64,000 nucleotides of DNA from Bradyrhizobium sp. LHD-71 (GTDB lineage: Bacteria > Pseudomonadota > Alphaproteobacteria > Rhizobiales > Xanthobacteraceae): the NCBI RefSeq assembly GCF_031157255.1, contig NZ_JAVIFX010000003.1, positions 186,001 through 250,000 of the forward strand. The letters are read 5' to 3'. Below, piece after piece: positions 36,108 to 46,196 of this stretch. A program made the position numbers and the translations under genes. How positions within the stretch are numbered: the stretch's first letter is position 1; every line of letters begins with the position of its first letter. A model generated the notes under the pieces. That model was given only the letters and a program-made list of their open reading frames with translations. It was not told the DNA's origin and ran no database searches.

Positions 36108-37454
36108 ATGGCTCGCAAGTACTTCGGAACCGATGGAATTCGCGGACGCGCCAACGGCGTGATCACGCCGGAGCTCGCGCTGCGCGTGGGCCAGGCGGCT
36201 GGTCTCGTGTTCCTGCGTGGTGATCATCGTCATCGTGTCGTGATCGGCAAGGATACCCGTCTGTCTGGCTATATGATCGAGTCCGCGCTGCAGGCTGGCT
36301 TCACGTCCGTAGGCATGGACGTGCTGCTGCTCGGGCCAATGCCGACGCCTGCGGTGGCGATGCTGACGCGCTCGATGCGTGCCGACCTCGGCGTAATGAT
36401 CTCAGCCTCGCACAATCCGTTCGACGACAACGGCATCAAGCTGTTCGGCCCCGATGGCTACAAGCTTTCCGACGATGTCGAGATGCGCATCGAACAACTG
36501 CTTGACGAAGATCTGACCCGCAAGCTTGCCAACGGTGCCAATATCGGTCGCGCACGCCGCATCGAGGGCGAGCGCGCCCGCTACATCGAATTCGCCAAGC
36601 GAACGCTGTCGCGGACGCTCAGCCTGGAAGGCCTGCGCATCGTCGTCGATTGCGCGCATGGTGCGGCCTACAAGGTCGTGCCGGAAGCGCTGTGGGAGCT
36701 CGGCGCGGACGTGATCGCCATCGGCGTCGAGCCTGACGGCTTCAATATCAACAAGGAGTGCGGCTCGACTGCGCCGGAGGCGCTCGGCCGCAAGGTGCGT
36801 GAAATGCGCGCCGATATCGGCATTGCGCTCGATGGCGACGCTGACCGCGTGATCATCACCGACGAGCGTGGCCACGTCGTCGACGGCGATCAACTGCTCG
36901 CCGTGATCGCCGAGAGCTGGAAAGACGATAGCCGCCTGTCGCAGCCGGCCGTCGTTGCAACGGTGATGTCGAACCTCGGTCTTGAACGCTATCTCGCCGG
37001 CATCGGGCTGAAGCTGATCCGCACCCAGGTGGGCGACCGCTATGTGCTGGAACAGATGCTGGCGCAGCGCTGTAACGTTGGCGGCGAGGCGTCCGGCCAC
37101 ATCATCCTGTCCGACTTCAACACCACCGGTGACGGCTTCGTGGCAGCGCTGCAGGTGCTTTCGGTGGTGCGCAAGCTCAACCGTCCGGTCTCCGAAGTCT
37201 GCCACCGCTTCGACCCACTGCCGCAGGTTCTGAAAAACGTCCGATATCGCAGCGGCAAACCGCTCGACGATCCGTCGGTCAAGTCCGTTATCGCAACCGC
37301 CGAAGGCAAGCTGAACGGCCACGGCCGTCTGCTCGTGCGCGCATCAGGCACCGAGCCGGTGATCCGTGTCATGGGCGAAGGTGATGACCGCGCGCTGGTC
37401 GAGGACATCGTCGATTCGATCGTGGCGGCGGTGGGCGAGGCTGCAGCCGCGTGA
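36108..37454 (+). CDS. glmM: Phosphoglucosamine mutase GlmM
   Basis: GlmM turns glucosamine-6-phosphate into glucosamine-1-phosphate for UDP-GlcNAc, which feeds peptidoglycan and LPS. The 448-residue protein has [13 protein letters not shown] at the start, the active-site serine loop [13 protein letters not shown] with Ser101, the metal-binding loop ALDGDADR, and the C-terminal phosphate-binding [15 protein letters not shown]. It overlaps the MaoC gene downstream by four bases. Regulation is not visible beyond an AT-rich upstream gap. Confidence 0.97.
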   Translation: MARKYFGTDGIRGRANGVITPELALRVGQAAGLVFLRGDHRHRVVIGKDTRLSGYMIESALQAGFTSVGMDVLLLGPMPTPAVAMLTRSMRADLGVMISASHNPFDDNGIKLFGPDGYKLSDDVEMRIEQLLDEDLTRKLANGANIGRARRIEGERARYIEFAKRTLSRTLSLEGLRIVVDCAHGAAYKVVPEALWELGADVIAIGVEPDGFNINKECGSTAPEALGRKVREMRADIGIALDGDADRVIITDERGHVVDGDQLLAVIAESWKDDSRLSQPAVVATVMSNLGLERYLAGIGLKLIRTQVGDRYVLEQMLAQRCNVGGEASGHIILSDFNTTGDGFVAALQVLSVVRKLNRPVSEVCHRFDPLPQVLKNVRYRSGKPLDDPSVKSVIATAEGKLNGHGRLLVRASGTEPVIRVMGEGDDRALVEDIVDSIVAAVGEAAAA

Positions 37455-37945
37455 CCGACCGAAGCGCGGCGTTCGATCCGGCAGCCCACCGGCTCGTTTC
37501 CGAACAACGTTGGTTCGAGGACTTCAAGCTCGGCGAGCGCTTCGTGCTGCCGAGCCGCACCATGACGGAAGCGATCTTCCTGGCGTTCCAGGCGGCGAGC
37601 GGCGATAACCATCCGGTGCATTACGACGTCGAATATTGCCGCCGCCACGGCATGCCGCACATGCTGGCGCACGGCTTTCAGGTGCTGATCCAGACTGCCG
37701 CCGGCGCCGGCCTGTTTCCGCATCTGGTCGAGCAGTCGCTGAAAGGTTTCATCGAGCAGTCGAGCAAGTTTCTCGCGCCGGTGTTCGTCGGCGACACGCT
37801 CTATCCGGCGCTGGAAGTCGACGAGCTCACGCCGAACCGCTCCACAGGCGTGATCGGGTTGCGCAGCACCGTGCACAACCAGAACGGCGTCCTGGTGATG
37901 GAAGGCCGCCACCGTTACCTGCTGCGCAAGCGGATGCCTTCTTGA
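37451..37945 (+). CDS. MaoC-family hotdog dehydratase
   Basis: The 164-residue protein has a single hotdog domain with [20 protein letters not shown] and [13 protein letters not shown], the catalytic Asp/His layout of (R)-specific enoyl-CoA hydratases. A GTG start overlaps the glmM stop (GTGA), so it is translationally coupled to glmM. The link between a hydratase and glmM is not obvious; it may be a chance pairing. Substrate unknown. Confidence 0.83.
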   Translation: MTDRSAAFDPAAHRLVSEQRWFEDFKLGERFVLPSRTMTEAIFLAFQAASGDNHPVHYDVEYCRRHGMPHMLAHGFQVLIQTAAGAGLFPHLVEQSLKGFIEQSSKFLAPVFVGDTLYPALEVDELTPNRSTGVIGLRSTVHNQNGVLVMEGRHRYLLRKRMPS

Positions 37946-38038
37946 CGTCGCAAGGCAGCCATCACCGTTTGATGCTGGCCAAACCGTGCGCGCGCACTTA
38001 ACCAAACAAGAGGGATTAACCGCAGCCGGAAAGTCGCC

Positions 38039-39295
38039 GTGAACAGGCCCGCCATCGTCACCGAGGAAGCGCTCAGCGCGCCGGTCGTGTCGCCGGACCT
38101 GCCCGCCGGAGCCAGGGCGACCACGAGCGGCCCAGCCTATGCGGTGATCGGCGGCTTGAGCTTCTCGCACTTCCTCAACGACACGATGCAGTCGTTGATC
38201 CCGTCGGTCTATCCGATCCTGAAAGCAAGCTACGCGCTCGACTTCAGCCAGATCGGTCTTATCACGCTGGCCTTCCAGTTTACGACCTCGCTGTTGCAGC
38301 CGGTGGTCGGCGTCGTCACCGACCGCAGGCCGCAGCCCTATTCGCTGGCGATCGGCATGTTCTTCACCTTCGCCGGATTGATCATGCTGAGCGTCGCCAG
38401 CCAGTTCGCGATCATCCTGCTGGCCGCTGCGACCGTCGGCTTCGGCTCGGCGGTGTTTCATCCCGAATCTTCGCGCATTGTGCGCCTTGCGTCCGGCGGA
38501 CGCTACGGTTTCGCGCAGGCGGTGTTTCAGGTAGGCGGCAACATCGGCACGGCCGTCGGTCCGCTACTCGCGGCGGCGATCATCGTGCCATTCGGCCAGC
38601 CGAGCATCGCGTGGTTTTCCTCGATCGCCTTCGTCGCGATCGTTGTGCTGTGGAATATCGGTCGCTGGTACAAGCCGCGCATCGTCTCCAAGAAGGATGC
38701 GATCGCGCAGATCCCGGCCGGAATGCCGGCGTCGCGGAAGATCATCGTCGGTCTCGTGGTGCTGGCGCTTCTATCGTTCTCGAAGGCGCTCTACACAGTC
38801 AGCCTGTCGAGCTACTACACGTTCTATCTGATGGAGAAGTTCGGCGTCTCGACTCAGGCCGCGCAGATCTATCTGTTCGTATTCCTGGCGGCCAACGCCG
38901 CAGGCGTGTTCTTCGGCGGACCGATCGGCGATCGCATCGGCCGCAAATACGTGATCTGGCTGTCGATCCTCGGCGCGCTTCCGTTTGCGCTCGCGATGCC
39001 TCACCTGGGGTTGATCGGCGGCACCATGGCGGCTGCTGCGGCAGGCTTCATCATCTCGTCGGCAACGGCTGCGATCATCGTCTTCGCGCAGGAGCTGATG
39101 CCCCACCGTGTCGGCATGATCTCGGGTATCTTCTTCGGCTTCTCGTTCGGCGTCGGCGGCCTCGGTGCCGCGGCGCTGGGCAAGGTCGCCGACATCCGCG
39201 GCATCGAATTCGTCTTCGCTGTCTGCTCGTTCCTGCCGGCGATGGGATTGATCGGCTTTCTGCTGCCGAACATTCCGAAGCCCGCGAAGGCGTAA
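38039..39295 (+). CDS. MFS transporter, fosmidomycin-resistance (Fsr) type
   Basis: The 418-residue inner-membrane protein has about 12 helices. SFSHFLNDTMQSLIPSVYPI near residue 40 and GFGSAVFHPESSRIVRLASG after it are the signature segments of the Fsr branch of the major facilitator family, which exports fosmidomycin-like or other small compounds. GTG at 38039 is the start. It is closed by a good intrinsic terminator at 39333-39381. Confidence 0.85.
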   Translation: MNRPAIVTEEALSAPVVSPDLPAGARATTSGPAYAVIGGLSFSHFLNDTMQSLIPSVYPILKASYALDFSQIGLITLAFQFTTSLLQPVVGVVTDRRPQPYSLAIGMFFTFAGLIMLSVASQFAIILLAAATVGFGSAVFHPESSRIVRLASGGRYGFAQAVFQVGGNIGTAVGPLLAAAIIVPFGQPSIAWFSSIAFVAIVVLWNIGRWYKPRIVSKKDAIAQIPAGMPASRKIIVGLVVLALLSFSKALYTVSLSSYYTFYLMEKFGVSTQAAQIYLFVFLAANAAGVFFGGPIGDRIGRKYVIWLSILGALPFALAMPHLGLIGGTMAAAAAGFIISSATAAIIVFAQELMPHRVGMISGIFFGFSFGVGGLGAAALGKVADIRGIEFVFAVCSFLPAMGLIGFLLPNIPKPAKA

Positions 39296-39332
39296 GCGCG
39301 CGTCCGATTTCAACACTCCGTTAGCAACTATG

Positions 39333-39381
39333 GCTGCGAACGCGCTCGTTCGCCACATTCACGCGCGCTCGCAGCTTTTTT
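39333..39381 (+). terminator. Rho-independent terminator after the Fsr-like gene
   Basis: GCTGCGA-CGCGC pairs with GCGCG-TCGCAGC around a 20-base loop and is followed directly by six T residues at 39376-39381. It lies 38 bases after the stop codon. Confidence 0.8.
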
Positions 39382-39510
39382 GATTAAAAATCACGGTAAA
39401 GAATTAGGGTTAAGCCCCGTTTAAGACTTTGCTGCCATCGTCCACCCGTGGGTTTCAAAAAAGCGCGGCCGCATTTTGTTTTGGCCGTAGGGGACAAAAG
39501 GACGAAGCCG

Positions 39511-40341
39511 ATGCGTAGCGTTAAATCATTTGTTGTTGCGGCGGTCGCATTGCTGCCTACCACCGTGTTTGCCGCCGACGTGCCGATCGCGCCGCCGCCC
39601 TATGCTCCGCCTCCGGCCTACGCGCCGCCAGTCGAGGATTTCGGCGGCTGGTATCTGCGCGGCGACATCGGCGTGTCCCAGCAGAAGGTGAAGAGCCTCT
39701 ACAACGTGCTTTACGACGAGCCCGGAGTCGGCGTGCAGACGGTCGGCAAGGGCTTCGGCGGCGCGGCGTTTTTCGGAGTCGGCGTCGGCTATCAATTCAA
39801 CTCATGGCTGCGCGCCGATGTGACCGGTGAGTATCGCATGAAAAGCAGCATCCATGGTCTCGACATCGTCAGCTTCAACGGTGGGGTGATCGGCACCGAC
39901 GAGTATCGCGGCAACAAGGAAGAGTGGGTCGCGCTCGTCAACCTCTATGCCGATCTCGGCACCTGGTGGTGCATTACTCCGTTCGTCGGCGTCGGCGTCG
40001 GCGGCGCGCGGACGACCATCTCGAGCTTCGTCGACGTCAACACGCCTAATCTCGGCGTCGCCTTCGCTCACGACGAATCCAAATGGGGCTTTGCCTACGC
40101 GCTGCATGCGGGTCTCGGCTACAAGGTCACGAACAACCTGACGATGGAACTCGCCTACCGCTACCTGCATCTCGGCGATGCTCACTCCGGCGATTTGCGC
40201 ACCTTCGACGGCACCAACAATGTCAACAACCCGATGCACTTCAGGGACATTTCGTCTCACGACATCAAGCTCGGCGTGCGCTGGACCTGCTGCGAGCCAG
40301 AAGCGCCACCGCCGCCGCCGGTGTTGATGCGCCGCGGCTGA
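39511..40341 (+). CDS. Omp25-like outer-membrane beta-barrel protein
   Basis: The 276-residue protein has a signal peptide (MRSVKSFVVAAVALLPTTVF-AAD), then a Pro-rich segment (IAPPPYAPPPAYAPPVEDF) and a predicted eight-strand barrel (GGWYLRGDIGVSQQKVKS, FGVGVGYQFNSWLRADVTGE, LAYRYLHLGDAHS). The end is unusual: after the strand HDIKLGVRW comes TCCEPEAPPPPPV instead of a terminal aromatic. I use the ATG at 39511 with AAAGGA upstream. The product belongs to the Omp25/31 type of outer-membrane proteins common in Rhizobiales. Confidence 0.85.
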   Translation: MRSVKSFVVAAVALLPTTVFAADVPIAPPPYAPPPAYAPPVEDFGGWYLRGDIGVSQQKVKSLYNVLYDEPGVGVQTVGKGFGGAAFFGVGVGYQFNSWLRADVTGEYRMKSSIHGLDIVSFNGGVIGTDEYRGNKEEWVALVNLYADLGTWWCITPFVGVGVGGARTTISSFVDVNTPNLGVAFAHDESKWGFAYALHAGLGYKVTNNLTMELAYRYLHLGDAHSGDLRTFDGTNNVNNPMHFRDISSHDIKLGVRWTCCEPEAPPPPPVLMRRG

Positions 40342-40365
40342 TTGCACCCACGATTTCCCGACATG

Positions 40366-40401
40366 AAGCGGCGCGGACGCAGGTCCGCGCCGCTTTCTTT
40401 T
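40366..40401 (+). terminator. Rho-independent terminator between the two barrel genes
   Basis: A perfect 13-bp stem, AAGCGGCGCGGAC / GTCCGCGCCGCTT, with a 4-base loop (GCAG) is followed by TCTTTT. It ends the first barrel gene and separates it from the second. Confidence 0.88.
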
Positions 40402-40483
40402 CGCCCGGCTCACGCGCGACAACGATTGGTTAAGGTTAACAGGTGATGATCGGCCCGGGGAAAGTTGGGGTTGGGGGTTCATC

Positions 40484-41380
40484 ATGCGTCGGTTGGGAAT
40501 TGCCTTGGCCATTCTGGTCACGGCGCAATGCGCGTACGCGGCCGATCCTCCCATCCTGCGCGGATCGTATGTAGAACCCATCGTGCGCTCGCGTCCGCTG
40601 TGGCAGGGCTTCTACATCGGCGGGCATGCCGGTTACTCGAGCCATGATTTCGACTTCAGCAAGACGACGACAGGACTGCAGCAGTTCCTCGTGCGGGAAT
40701 CCGTTCTTGCCGCGAGCGTCGGCGAATGGCAACTGCTCGATTCGTCCAACGTGCGCACGTCGGGCTTCGGCGGATTCGCCGGCTACAACTGGCAGTGGGA
40801 CGATGCCGTGATCGGCATCGAGGCGAACTACACGCATTTCTCCGGCAAGCGCGGAAGCTCCAGCGCTTCGTTGTCGAGGACCGTGGCAAATCCGGAAGGA
40901 TCGAACCCGCCAGCGGGACATTCGTATGAGTACGACGTGACGCTCAGCGGCAATGCGTCTGCGCGGGTCAACGACTTGCTGACGCTACGAGCAAGGGGCG
41001 GTTATGCGATGGGTTCCTTCATGCCCTATGCATTTGCGGGTCTTGCAATGGCCCTGGTCGATATCGATCGCTCGGCCACCGCGCGCATCAGAACCTGGGA
41101 TCTGTACAACGAGACTATCGTCATCGGCACCACGTCCGGCGGAGACCCGATCACGACAACGATCCCGCGCAGCGATCTGATCGGCGACAGCACGCAATCC
41201 AAGGCCGAGAGCCAGAAGAACCTGCTGACATTCGGTTTCAGCGCCGGCATCGGCTTCGAATACATGCTGATGCAGAACATCTTCGTTCGGGCCGAATACG
41301 AGTACGTTCAGCTGCCGCTGGCGAAGGATACGATCATTCAACTCAACACCGGCCGCGTTGGTCTCGGTGCGAGGTTCTGA
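40484..41380 (+). CDS. Outer-membrane beta-barrel protein
   Basis: The 298-residue protein has a signal peptide (MRRLGIALAILVTAQCAYA-AD) and a barrel of the same broad type: WQGFYIGGHAGYSSHDFDF, FGGFAGYNWQWDDAVIGIEA, LLTLRARGGYAMGSFMPYA, and the classic terminal strand NTGRVGLGARF with its C-terminal Phe. It is a separate transcription unit because a strong terminator lies between it and the first barrel gene. Sequence similarity to that gene is low, so these are not recent duplicates. Confidence 0.85.
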   Translation: MRRLGIALAILVTAQCAYAADPPILRGSYVEPIVRSRPLWQGFYIGGHAGYSSHDFDFSKTTTGLQQFLVRESVLAASVGEWQLLDSSNVRTSGFGGFAGYNWQWDDAVIGIEANYTHFSGKRGSSSASLSRTVANPEGSNPPAGHSYEYDVTLSGNASARVNDLLTLRARGGYAMGSFMPYAFAGLAMALVDIDRSATARIRTWDLYNETIVIGTTSGGDPITTTIPRSDLIGDSTQSKAESQKNLLTFGFSAGIGFEYMLMQNIFVRAEYEYVQLPLAKDTIIQLNTGRVGLGARF

Positions 41381-41469
41381 GCGAAGCGGTCTCGCTGCCC
41401 GCTTTCGCTTGACAGGCAAAGCCCGCCCTGTTCGGCTGACGAGGATGTCAGCCAGCCTGGGAGCGAGCC

Positions 41470-42048
41470 ATGAAGATCTACGGCGATACCAAGTCAGGTA
41501 ACTGCCTGAAGGTTAAATGGATGTGCGACAAGCTCGCGCTCGCCTATCGCTGGGTCGACATCGACATCATGAAGGGCCAGTCGCGCACCAACGAGTTTCT
41601 GAAGCTCAACGGTGCGGGCCAGGTGCCGGTGGTCGAGTTTGATGACGGGCGGACGCTGGCGCAGTCCAACGCGATCATCCGCTACCTGGCGCGCGATACG
41701 GACCTGATTCCGACGGTCGCCTGGGACGCAGCGAAAATGGACGAGTGGATGTTCTGGGAGCAGTACAGCCACGAGCCCTATATCGCCGTTTGCCGCTTTC
41801 AGATGGCCTATCTCGGCAAGTCGGTTGGCGACCTCGATGCCGACAAGGTCAAACGCGGCTATGCGGCGCTGGCACGGATGGAGCACCAGCTCGCGCTGAC
41901 GCGTTTTCTCGTTGGCGAACGCTTCTCACTCGCGGACGTGGCCTTGCTCGCCTATACGCGCGTTGCGCCCGAAGGCGGCTTTCACCTGGAAGGCTACAAC
42001 GCGCTGCGGCGCTGGATTGCCGAAAGCGAGGAAGCGCTGGGGCTGTAA
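41470..42048 (+). CDS. Glutathione S-transferase-family protein
   Basis: The 192-residue protein has a thioredoxin-like N-terminal domain (KIYGDTKSGNCLKVKWMCDK, then NGAGQVPVVEFDDGRTLAQS, where QVPVV and the Ser contact glutathione) and an all-helical C-terminal domain (RFLVGERFSLADVALLAYTR). The substrate is not known. It is a single gene, followed after about 90 bases by the phosphodiesterase gene. Confidence 0.87.
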   Translation: MKIYGDTKSGNCLKVKWMCDKLALAYRWVDIDIMKGQSRTNEFLKLNGAGQVPVVEFDDGRTLAQSNAIIRYLARDTDLIPTVAWDAAKMDEWMFWEQYSHEPYIAVCRFQMAYLGKSVGDLDADKVKRGYAALARMEHQLALTRFLVGERFSLADVALLAYTRVAPEGGFHLEGYNALRRWIAESEEALGL

Positions 42049-42140
42049 GGTCCGCGAGGCGTAGCGTCGTGTCGACGGTTGGCTTTGTTTCGCCTGAATT
42101 GGAAGTAGGGTGCGTCTCGCAGGTCACTGGGAGACGCACG

Positions 42141-43115
42141 TTGAGGTCCATCTGGGTGGTGTTGACGCTGATCGCACTGGTCGCGGCGGGCGTCTGGCTC
42201 AACAACTCCTCGCTGCTGCATGGACCATCGGCGGAGGCGACGACCCGTGTACTGGCCCACCGCGGCGTCCATCAGACGTTCCCGACGAAGAGCCTCGACA
42301 ACGACAGTTGCACCGCGACGCTGATTGCGCCGCCGCGCCATCCGTTCCTGGAGAACACGATTGCCTCCATGCGCGCGGCTTTTGACGCTGGCGCCGATGT
42401 CGTCGAGCTCGACGTTCATCTGACGCCCGACGGAAAGTTCGCAGTCTTCCACGACTGGACGCTGGATTGCCGGACGGATGGATCGGGTGTCACTGAGCAA
42501 ACACCGTTTTCCGTCCTGAAGACGCTCGATGTCGGCTATGGCTACACCGCCGATGGCGGCAAAAGCTTTCCGTTTCGCGGTCGGGCGAAGGGTCTGATGC
42601 CCGAGCTGACCGAGGTGTTCGAAGCCTTCCCGCAAGGCAAGTTTCTCATCAACTACAAGAGCAGGCGCGCGGAGGAGGGCACCGCGCTCGCAACGCTTAT
42701 CGGCGAACGACCTGAATTCCGGGCTTCGATCTTCGGTGTCTATGGCGGCGCCGAGCCGACCCGCGCGGCAATCGCTTCGCTCGCCGGTCTGCGGGGCTAT
42801 GATCGCGATTCAATGAAGGCTTGCATCATGCGGTACGCGGCGCTGGGCTGGAGCGGTTATGTGCCATCACAATGCCGCGAGACCATACTGGCGCTGCCGG
42901 TGAACATCGCGAGATGGCTGTGGGGCTGGCCGCATCGCTTCGTCGCGCGCATGCATGCGGCCGGAACGGAGGTCATTCTGCTGGGCCCGTGGGATGGCGG
43001 CGCGAGTGCCGGCATCGATCATGAGACGGAGCTTGGGTTGGTGTCTCCGAGTTTCGGCGGCCTGGTGTGGACCAACCGCACCGAAACGATGGCGAAGCCA
43101 ATCAAAGAGCGCTGA
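42141..43115 (+). CDS. Glycerophosphodiester phosphodiesterase-family protein
   Basis: The protein (324 residues from TTG 42141) has an N-terminal membrane helix ([18 protein letters not shown]) and a GDPD TIM-barrel: [32 protein letters not shown], then [19 protein letters not shown], where His, Arg, Glu, Asp and the second His are the catalytic set. It splits glycerophosphodiesters, probably facing the periplasm. TTG 42141 has GGGAG seven bases upstream; a GTG at 42069 is an alternative. It is 11 kb from the Ugp-like importer and a second, unrelated phosphodiesterase there. Confidence 0.85.
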   Translation: MRSIWVVLTLIALVAAGVWLNNSSLLHGPSAEATTRVLAHRGVHQTFPTKSLDNDSCTATLIAPPRHPFLENTIASMRAAFDAGADVVELDVHLTPDGKFAVFHDWTLDCRTDGSGVTEQTPFSVLKTLDVGYGYTADGGKSFPFRGRAKGLMPELTEVFEAFPQGKFLINYKSRRAEEGTALATLIGERPEFRASIFGVYGGAEPTRAAIASLAGLRGYDRDSMKACIMRYAALGWSGYVPSQCRETILALPVNIARWLWGWPHRFVARMHAAGTEVILLGPWDGGASAGIDHETELGLVSPSFGGLVWTNRTETMAKPIKER

Positions 43116-43222
43116 CGGCGGGCTCGAAAACCTGCGTTCCTGCGTCGTTTTTGCATCCTGCCCAAGCCGCAGCAGAGGTCCGGAAGTGGGATTCGGGCAG
43201 CTTGCGAAGGCGGGTCCTTTGC

Positions 43223-43291
43223 TATACATCCGGCGGCGGGAAACCTCTCCCCACCGAGAGGCAGCTATCTGGAAGGGTAGATCATAGAATG
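43223..43291 (+). promoter_or_regulatory. Probable serC leader RNA (serC motif)
   Basis: The leader of serC contains CGGCGGCGGGAAACC, then a hairpin CCTCTC/GAGAGG at 43244-43261, and a second hairpin (CTATCT...GTAGAT-ATAG) that overlaps the start codon region. This arrangement is what I remember of the serC motif, a conserved structured leader upstream of serC in alphaproteobacteria. TATACA at 43223 may be the -10 box, so the leader would be short. I cannot check it against the covariance model. Confidence 0.55.
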
Positions 43292-44458
43292 GCGACCAAG
43301 CCTGCTGTGCGGCCGTCTGTGCCGCATTTTTCTTCTGGCCCCTGCGCAAAGCGCCCCGGCTGGACTCCACAAAGCCTCAAGGACGCAGCGCTCGGCCGTT
43401 CGCATCGCGCGAAGGTCGGCAAGGCGAAGCTTAAGCTCGCGATCGAGCTGACGCGCGAGGTGCTCGAAGTTCCGAAGGACTATCGCATCGGCATCGTGCC
43501 GGCCTCCGACACTGGAGCCGTCGAGATGGCGCTGTGGTCGCTGCTCGGCCCGCGCAAGGTGACGATGCTGGCGTGGGAGAGCTTCGGCGAAGGCTGGATC
43601 GGCGATGTCGCCAAGGAATTGAAGCTGAACGATGTGGTGACGCTGAAGGCGCCTTACGGCGAGCTTCCCGATCTGTCCAAGGTCGATCCGGCGTCCGACG
43701 TCGTGTTCACCTGGAACGGCACCACCTCCGGCGTGCGGGTACCGAATGCCGACTGGATCAAGGCAGACCGCGAAGGCCTGACGATCTGCGACGCGACCTC
43801 GGCCGCCTTTGCGCAGAAGCTCGATTTCGCCAAGCTCGACGTGGTGACGTTCTCCTGGCAGAAGGCGCTGGGCGGCGAAGCGGCGCACGGCATGCTCATC
43901 CTGTCGCCGCGCGCGGTGGCGCGGCTGGAGAGCTACAAGCCGTCATGGCCCTTGCCGAAGATCTTCCGCATGACCAAGGGCGGTAAGCTCAACGAAGGGA
44001 TCTTCGAGGGCGAGACCATCAACACGCCGTCGATGCTCTGCGTCGAGGACTATCTCGATACGCTGAACTGGGCAAAATCAGTCGGCGGCCTGAAAGGATT
44101 GATGGCGCGCGCCGACGCCAATACCAAGGTGCTGAGCGACTGGGCGGCAAAAACGCCATGGGTCGATTTTCTGGCCACGGATGCGGCGATCCGCTCCAAC
44201 ACGTCGGTCTGCATGAAGGTGGTCGATCCGCAAGTGACGGCGCTTGCCGCCGACAAGCAGGCTGAGTTCGCCAAGGCGTTGGTCAATGCGATCGAGACGG
44301 AAGGCGCAGGTTATGATCTTGGCGCCTATCGCGACGCACCGCCGGGCCTGCGTATCTGGTGCGGCGCCACCGTCGAGGCAAAGGACGTCGAGGCGTTGAC
44401 GCAGTGGCTCGACTGGGCTTTCGCAGAGACCAAAGCGCAACTTGCGAAGGCGGCGTAA
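43289..44458 (+). CDS. serC: Phosphoserine aminotransferase SerC
   Basis: SerC converts 3-phosphohydroxypyruvate to phosphoserine, and also works in pyridoxal phosphate synthesis. The 389-residue fold-type I aminotransferase has [16 protein letters not shown] at the start and the PLP-lysine segment [19 protein letters not shown]. The version lacking the usual GSG motif is common in alphaproteobacteria. The ATG at 43289 sits in the putative leader hairpin. It is followed by serA after 133 bases, forming a serine operon. Confidence 0.95.
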   Translation: MATKPAVRPSVPHFSSGPCAKRPGWTPQSLKDAALGRSHRAKVGKAKLKLAIELTREVLEVPKDYRIGIVPASDTGAVEMALWSLLGPRKVTMLAWESFGEGWIGDVAKELKLNDVVTLKAPYGELPDLSKVDPASDVVFTWNGTTSGVRVPNADWIKADREGLTICDATSAAFAQKLDFAKLDVVTFSWQKALGGEAAHGMLILSPRAVARLESYKPSWPLPKIFRMTKGGKLNEGIFEGETINTPSMLCVEDYLDTLNWAKSVGGLKGLMARADANTKVLSDWAAKTPWVDFLATDAAIRSNTSVCMKVVDPQVTALAADKQAEFAKALVNAIETEGAGYDLGAYRDAPPGLRIWCGATVEAKDVEALTQWLDWAFAETKAQLAKAA

Positions 44459-44591
44459 CGCCACCTTTTTCGCTTCGTCCCGAACAGGCGGCCAAAGGCC
44501 GCGCGGCGCGGGCCCATCACCACAGCGGTGAGCTGGCCCCCGCCGAAGCGCCCAAGGCCGGGACGACAACCTCTTTGTCAGGAATACCTAC

Positions 44592-46184
44592 ATGTCCAAA
44601 CCCAAAGTCCTCATTTCCGATGCGCTCTCTCCGGCCGCTGTGCAGATCTTCAAAGATCGCGGCGTCGAAGTCGATTTCCAGCCGAACCTCGGCAAGGACA
44701 AGGAAAAGCTCGCCGAGATCATCGGCAACTATGACGGTCTCGCGATCCGCTCGGCGACCAAGGCGACCGCGAAGGTCCTCGAAAAGGCAAAAAAGCTGAA
44801 GGTGATCGGCCGCGCCGGCATCGGCGTCGACAACGTGGAAATTCCGGCCGCCACGGCGAAGGGCATCATTGTGATGAACACGCCGTTCGGCAATTCCATC
44901 ACCACCGCCGAGCACGCGATCACGTTGATGCTGGCGCTGGCGCGCGAAATTCCTCAGGCCGACATCTCCACCCAGGCAGGCAAATGGGAAAAGAACCGTT
45001 TCATGGGCGTCGAGATCACCGGCAAGACGCTCGGCGTGATCGGCTGCGGCAATATCGGCTCGATCGTCATCGATCGTGCGCAGGGGCTGCGCATGAAAGT
45101 GATCGGCTTTGATCCGTTCCTGTCGCCGGAGCGCGCAAAAGATCTCGGTATCGAGAAGGTGGAGCTGGACGAGCTGTTCAGGCGCGCAGATTTCATCACC
45201 CTGCACACGCCGCTGACCGACAAGACCAGGAACATCATCGACGGGGCGGCAATCGCCAAGATGAAAAAGGGCGTGCGCATCATCAATTGCGCTCGCGGCG
45301 GCCTGGTGGACGAGGCGGCGCTGCGCAAGGCGCTCGACTCGGGCCATGTCGCAGGCGCAGCCTTCGACGTGTTCATCGAGGAGCCGGCGAATACCAACAT
45401 CCTGTTCGGACATCCGAACGTGATCTGCACGCCACATCTCGGCGCCTCCACGACCGAGGCGCAGGAAAACGTCGCCCTGCAGGTTGCCGAGCAGATGTCG
45501 GACTATCTGCTCACCGGCGCGATCTCCAATGCGGTGAATTTTCCGTCGATCACGGCGGAAGAGGCGCCGAAGCTTAAGCCGTTCGTGGAGCTTGCGGACA
45601 AGCTCGGCTCGTTCGCGGGACAGCTCACCGACACGGACATCGCCAAGGTCACGATCACCTATGAGGGCGCCGTCGCCGAGATGAAGATCAAGGCGCTGAC
45701 GTCAGCGGCGCTGACCGGCCTGCTCCGGCCGATGCTGGGCGGCGACATCAACGTCGTCTCGGCCCCGGTGGTGGCGAAAGAGCGCGGCATGATCGTCGAC
45801 GAAATCACGCGGGCGGCGATCAGCGATTACGAAAGCCTGATTACGGTGACGGTGACGACCGAGCAGATGGAGCGTTCGGTCTCCGGCACCGTCTACCACG
45901 ACGGCAAGCCGCGTCTGGTCGACATCAAGGGCATCCGTGTCGACGCCGAGTTCGGCAAATCGATGATCTACGTCACCAACGAGGACAAGCCCGGCTTCAT
46001 CGGCCAATTTGCGTCTCTGCTCGGCGACGCCAAGGTCAATATCGCGACCTTCCATCTCGGTCGCAACGAGCCCGGCGGCGACGCCATCGCGTTGGTTGAG
46101 GTCGATGGCGATGTTCCGGCCGACGTGCTGGCCAGGACGCTGACGCTGCCGCATGTGAAGCAAGCCAAGGCGTTGCGGTTCTGA
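44592..46184 (+). CDS. serA: D-3-phosphoglycerate dehydrogenase SerA
   Basis: SerA begins serine synthesis by oxidising 3-phosphoglycerate with NAD+. The 530-residue long form shows the NAD-binding GVIGCGNIGSIVIDRAQGL, the catalytic Arg in NCARGGLVDE, the Glu in EEPANTN and the His in TPHLGASTTEAQ. After about residue 320 come the ASB and C-terminal ACT-type regulatory domains (EDKPGFIGQFASLLGDAK), which sense serine in relatives. It pairs with serC upstream and a GNAT gene follows after 12 bases. Confidence 0.97.
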   Translation: MSKPKVLISDALSPAAVQIFKDRGVEVDFQPNLGKDKEKLAEIIGNYDGLAIRSATKATAKVLEKAKKLKVIGRAGIGVDNVEIPAATAKGIIVMNTPFGNSITTAEHAITLMLALAREIPQADISTQAGKWEKNRFMGVEITGKTLGVIGCGNIGSIVIDRAQGLRMKVIGFDPFLSPERAKDLGIEKVELDELFRRADFITLHTPLTDKTRNIIDGAAIAKMKKGVRIINCARGGLVDEAALRKALDSGHVAGAAFDVFIEEPANTNILFGHPNVICTPHLGASTTEAQENVALQVAEQMSDYLLTGAISNAVNFPSITAEEAPKLKPFVELADKLGSFAGQLTDTDIAKVTITYEGAVAEMKIKALTSAALTGLLRPMLGGDINVVSAPVVAKERGMIVDEITRAAISDYESLITVTVTTEQMERSVSGTVYHDGKPRLVDIKGIRVDAEFGKSMIYVTNEDKPGFIGQFASLLGDAKVNIATFHLGRNEPGGDAIALVEVDGDVPADVLARTLTLPHVKQAKALRF

Positions 46185-46196
46185 AAGGCACGCGCG

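Noticed and set aside
37040..38461. A 473-codon minus-strand frame across glmM, the MaoC gene and the Fsr start.
   Set aside because: It spans three genes on the other strand with clear motifs and reads as Arg/Gln-rich noise.
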